This document shows, in pieces, positions 23,041-25,763 of a stretch of 25,763 bases of DNA. The DNA lies in assembly GCA_002441465.1 (NCBI GenBank), contig DJWE01000052.1:1-25763 (forward strand), written 5' to 3'. The stretch's first letter is position 1, and every line of letters begins with the position of its first letter. The position numbers were made by a program, and so were the translations under genes. This stretch comes from Propionibacteriaceae bacterium UBA6238 (GTDB lineage: Bacteria > Actinomycetota > Actinomycetes > Propionibacteriales > Propionibacteriaceae). The notes beneath the pieces are model-generated. The model worked only from the letters and a program-made list of their open reading frames with translations, ran no database searches and had not been told where the DNA came from.

Positions 23041-24929
23041 CCGCGCTCCCCTACGGCGCCTGGCCGTCCCCGGTTGCCCCCGCCGACCTGACTCGTTCCG
23101 CGCTCAAGCTCTCCCCCGGTCTCGTCGTCGACGGCGTCCGGTACTGGAGCGAAGGCCATCCCGACCAGGCCGGACGCGTGGGTCTGTGGCGGAAGACCGC
23201 TGATGAGCCTGCGATCGAGCTCACTCCCGAGGCGTACGTGCGCACGAGCGTGAACGAGTATGGCGGCGGAGACTGGACGGCCGCAGCCGGGCTGGTCGCC
23301 TACAGTTCTTGGCCCGATGGCGCGTTGCACCTGATCGAGGACGGGAGCACCCGCCGGCTCGCCGCCGGTGAGCCCTACCGCTACGCGGCTCTCGAACTCG
23401 ACCCGCGCCGCCGCCTGCTCGTCGCGGTTCGTGAGGACCACAGCGAACCGGACACCGAGCCTGCGACCACAATCGTTTCCATCGACCTCGACACCGACAA
23501 TCCCGATGGCGGCACCGTCCTGGTCAGCGGGGCCGACTTCTACGCCCATCCACGACTCGGCGCGGACGGCCGGCTCGCCTGGTGCGAGTGGAACCACCCC
23601 GACATGCCCTGGGACAGCGCCCGGGTCGTCGTCGCACCCCTGTCCGAGCCGCTGAACCGCACCGTCGTCGCCAGCGGAGTGGGTGTCTCTGCGCTGTATC
23701 CCGCCTGGTCACCCGACGGAGGGCTGATCCTGCTCAGCGACGCGTCCGGGTACTGGAACTTCCAGCGCTGGGACGAGAAGGGGATTCGGGAGCTCTGCCC
23801 GGCGCCGTACGACTTCTGCGGCCCGCTGTGGGTGCTCACGCCAGTGCCCTACACGGTCATCGACGCCAGCCGGATCGGCTGCACCTGGTTCGACGAGGGG
23901 GTCAGCCGGCTCGGCGTGCTCCACTACGATCCCGCCGGTTCCGGTGCGGGCGAGTTGCGCGAGATTCCGACCTCGGCGGTCACCGCCGAGGTCTCTGGGA
24001 GTGGGGACCACACTCTCGCGCTCCTGGGCCACCCCGACCGTCCCGCGGAACTCGTTGACCTCGACTGGACGGACGGGAACCAGCCGGCCCTCCGGCGAGC
24101 CTCCGCCCTGGATCTGTCGGCCGACATGGTCTCGCGAGCGCGGCGATTCAGCTGGGACGGCCCGGACGGTCCGGTACACGCCTGGTTCTACCCGCCCACC
24201 AACGGCGACCTGACCGGGCTCCCCGGCGAGCTGCCGCCGGTCCAGATCTGGAGCCACGGTGGTCCGACGGCGTATTCCGGACCCGATTTCGCCGTGACCG
24301 TGCAGTTCTGGACCACGCGTGGCATCGGGATCCTCGACGTGAACTACGGCGGTTCGACCGGCTACGGACGCGCCTACCGTGAGCGCCTGAAGGGCAACTG
24401 GGGGGTGGTCGACGTCCGCGACTGTGTCGACGCGGCCCGGGCGCTCGCTGCGGCGGGACTGGCCGACCCGGCTCGGCTCAGCATTCGCGGCGGCTCCGCG
24501 GGTGGCTACACGACCCTCGCCGCGCTCACCAGCAGTGAGGTGTTCGCCGCTGGGATCAGCCTGTACGGCATCGGCGACCTGGAGTTGCTGGCCACCGACA
24601 CGCACAAGTTCGAGAGCCGTTATCTCGACGGAATGGTCGCGCCTTACCCCGCCGGACGCGAGCTCTACCGCGAGCGCTCACCGATCCACCACCTCGATCG
24701 GCTGAGCTGTCCGATGCTCATCCTCCAGGGCGCCGAGGACAAGGTCGTGCCCCCGAACCAGGCGGAGGCGATGGCGGACGCGGTCCGCGCTAAGGGGCTG
24801 CCGGTGGAGCTGGTCGTCTTCGAGGGAGAAGGCCACGGCTTCCGCCGGGCGGAGAGCATCATCGCCACTGCGGAGCGCTCGCTGGCCTTCCTCGGACGCG
24901 TGCACGGCTTCACCCCTGCCGGTCGCTAG
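23037..24929 (+). CDS. S9-family serine peptidase (prolyl oligopeptidase / acylaminoacyl-peptidase type)
   Basis: This 630-residue cytoplasmic peptidase has an N-terminal beta-propeller (about 30-370, with WSPDGGLILLSDASGYWN) and a C-terminal alpha/beta-hydrolase domain. The catalytic triad is S487 in GGSAGGY, D568 in GAEDKVVPP and H600 in GEGHGFR. NYGGSTGYGRAYR, just before the hydrolase core, is typical of the S9C dipeptidyl aminopeptidase/acylaminoacyl-peptidase group. There is no signal peptide. It overlaps the macrodomain gene by 4 nt. Its stop codon TAG forms the first half of a -10-like hexamer for the next gene. Confidence 0.93.
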   Translation: MTALPYGAWPSPVAPADLTRSALKLSPGLVVDGVRYWSEGHPDQAGRVGLWRKTADEPAIELTPEAYVRTSVNEYGGGDWTAAAGLVAYSSWPDGALHLIEDGSTRRLAAGEPYRYAALELDPRRRLLVAVREDHSEPDTEPATTIVSIDLDTDNPDGGTVLVSGADFYAHPRLGADGRLAWCEWNHPDMPWDSARVVVAPLSEPLNRTVVASGVGVSALYPAWSPDGGLILLSDASGYWNFQRWDEKGIRELCPAPYDFCGPLWVLTPVPYTVIDASRIGCTWFDEGVSRLGVLHYDPAGSGAGELREIPTSAVTAEVSGSGDHTLALLGHPDRPAELVDLDWTDGNQPALRRASALDLSADMVSRARRFSWDGPDGPVHAWFYPPTNGDLTGLPGELPPVQIWSHGGPTAYSGPDFAVTVQFWTTRGIGILDVNYGGSTGYGRAYRERLKGNWGVVDVRDCVDAARALAAAGLADPARLSIRGGSAGGYTTLAALTSSEVFAAGISLYGIGDLELLATDTHKFESRYLDGMVAPYPAGRELYRERSPIHHLDRLSCPMLILQGAEDKVVPPNQAEAMADAVRAKGLPVELVVFEGEGHGFRRAESIIATAERSLAFLGRVHGFTPAGR

Positions 24930-24932
24930 GCT
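24927..24932 (+). promoter_or_regulatory. -10-like hexamer for the HAD phosphatase gene, overlapping a stop codon
   Basis: TAGGCT lies 6 nt before the ATG at 24939; its TAG is the stop codon of the peptidase gene. The interval GCGCGG is not a Shine-Dalgarno. The HAD gene could therefore have a leaderless transcript in addition to read-through. Confidence 0.4.
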
Positions 24933-24938
24933 GCGCGG

Positions 24939-25577
24939 ATGCGTTATGTGGTGTGGGACTGGAACGGCACGCTTCTGGACGACCTGAGCTGTGCGATCGA
25001 GGTCACCAACCAGCTTCTGGACGAGTTCGCGTTGCCGAGGCTGACCGGCGTCGACGCCTACCACCAGGTCTTTCGATTCCCGGTGAGCCGGTACTACGCC
25101 GACCTGGGCTTCGACATCGCCCCGGGCGGCAACTTCGAGTCCGCATCGCGCCGATTCCTGGAGCTCTATCTGGAAGCGGCCCGCGACTGCGGACTGCACT
25201 CCGGCGCCGCCCAGACGATGGCCGCCCTTCACGAGGCCGGCGTCAAGCAGGTCGTGATCTCAGCGTCGGAGCAGGGCAACCTCACCACGCAACTGGCTCC
25301 CTTCGGCCTCGACCCATGGCTGGAAGCCGCGTTGGGGCTCGGCGACATCTACGCCGCCTCGAAGCAGTCGATCGCCGAGAACTGGCTGGCACGGGTCGAC
25401 GCCGCACCATCGCAGGTGCTCTTCGTCGGCGACTCTGAGCACGACTACGAGATCGCCGCCAGCCTGGGCGCCCGGTGCGTCCTCTACACCGGTGGACACC
25501 AATCGCGGTCGCATCTGGAGTCGCTCGGCGCCCCCGTGGTCGACGACTTGCGCGACGTGCTCCGCCTCGTCAGCTAG
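24939..25577 (+). CDS. HAD-family phosphatase (phosphoglycolate-phosphatase-like)
   Basis: This 212-residue HAD hydrolase has a helical cap (about 15-85). Motif I is WDWNGTLLDD with nucleophile D7; the usual second Asp (DxD) is Asn9. Motif II is VISAS, the motif III Lys is in YAASKQSI and motif IV is GDSEHD. The order and cap size fit the Gph/PGP-like subgroup, and DxN variants of motif I occur in such phosphatases. The substrate is unknown. The ATG at 24939 lies 9 bp after the peptidase stop. Confidence 0.85.
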   Translation: MRYVVWDWNGTLLDDLSCAIEVTNQLLDEFALPRLTGVDAYHQVFRFPVSRYYADLGFDIAPGGNFESASRRFLELYLEAARDCGLHSGAAQTMAALHEAGVKQVVISASEQGNLTTQLAPFGLDPWLEAALGLGDIYAASKQSIAENWLARVDAAPSQVLFVGDSEHDYEIAASLGARCVLYTGGHQSRSHLESLGAPVVDDLRDVLRLVS

Positions 25578-25599
25578 CGCAACCACGCCGCACAGACCA

Positions 25600-25634
25600 C
25601 GACAGCCCCCGTCCGAGTGGGACGAGGGCTGTCG
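25600..25634 (-). terminator. Terminator hairpin for the sigma factor gene
   Basis: A 15-bp stem (25600-25614 with 25620-25634) closes a 5-nt loop. Its one non-Watson-Crick pair (C25609/A25625) becomes a U-G wobble only in minus-strand RNA, so it suits the minus-strand sigma gene ending 11 bp away. It may also stop the convergent HAD transcript. Confidence 0.7.
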
Positions 25635-25644
25635 CCGATGAAGA

Positions 25645-25763
25645 TCAGTCGAGGTAGTCGCGAAGCACCTGCGAGCGGGACGGATGACGCAGCTTGCTCA
25701 TCGTCTTGGACTCGATCTGGCGAATCCGCTCTCGGGTCACGCCGTAGACCTTGCCGATCTCGT
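25645..25763 (-). CDS. sigA: Primary RNA polymerase sigma factor, C-terminal end (runs off the right edge)
   Basis: The last 38 residues are visible: region 4.2 with GVTRERIRQIESKTMSKLRH, the helix-turn-helix that contacts the -35 element, and the C-terminal tail PSRSQVLRDYLD. This tail is that of the housekeeping sigma-70 (SigA/HrdB) of actinobacteria. The TGA is at 25647-25645 on the minus strand. The gene is also near these neighbours in Streptomyces (hrdB beside parY) and mycobacteria. Confidence 0.93.
   Translation of the reverse strand, partial: EIGKVYGVTRERIRQIESKTMSKLRHPSRSQVLRDYLD

Overview
The window is a chromosomal segment of a high-GC actinobacterium. GTG starts, GTGA/ATGA gene overlaps, actinobacteria-restricted families (DUF3710, DUF3093, DUF4193, DUF4235, DUF5998, DUF7455, SepH) and a topoisomerase IV pair of the Streptomyces ParX/ParY kind all point there. 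Propionibacteriales is my best guess below phylum level, but the sequence alone does not prove it. From remembered gene order, much of the window follows the Mycobacterium tuberculosis Rv2689c-Rv2703 neighbourhood (TrmA-like methyltransferase, APC transporter, ceoB, ceoC, OB-fold protein, DUF3710, dut, DUF3093, DUF4193, then sigA).

Layout. 1-451 is the 5' part of aconitase (minus), preceded by a palindromic operator-like stretch and a separate 54-bp palindrome. 620-4141 (minus) holds a KimA/KUP-like K+ transporter gene, an RNA uridine methyltransferase gene overlapping it by 4 nt, and a small Cys-rich protein gene. Divergent from these are two TrkA/RCK genes (4195-5557, plus), forming a plausible potassium module. 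5604-7748 (minus) is a tight operon DUF3093 - dut - DUF3710 - OB-fold protein in which every junction overlaps. DUF4235 (plus), DUF4193 (minus) and the septation regulator SepH (plus) follow. Then come thymidine kinase (minus), an alkaline-phosphatase-superfamily phosphodiesterase and DUF5998 (minus, overlapping), an App1/DUF2183 phosphatase (plus) and topoisomerase IV subunit A (plus).

Between the two topoisomerase IV genes lies a four-gene accessory segment. It comprises a self-regulated TetR-glycosyltransferase operon (minus), a ClC Cl-/H+ antiporter (minus) and a divergent beta-carbonic anhydrase (plus). Topoisomerase IV subunit B (minus) follows, then DUF7455 with a clear terminator, a macrodomain protein overlapping an S9 peptidase, a HAD phosphatase, and the 3' end of the primary sigma factor gene (minus).

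The main signals beyond ordinary genes are these. (1) Two inverted-repeat elements 9.5 kb apart share a half-site beginning GGGGACGGTTCYGA and look like REP-type mobile repeats. A third palindrome of unrelated sequence has the same architecture. (2) A -10-like hexamer (mostly TANNNT) recurs 6-8 nt upstream of start codons that lack a Shine-Dalgarno, which suggests many leaderless transcripts. (3) The transporter beside the TrkA pair keeps the K+-site residues I recall from KimA. (4) The topoisomerase IV subunit B has an altered ATPase motif. I found no CRISPR array, tRNA, rRNA, prophage or recognisable defence island, and no gene-free stretch longer than 300 bp.
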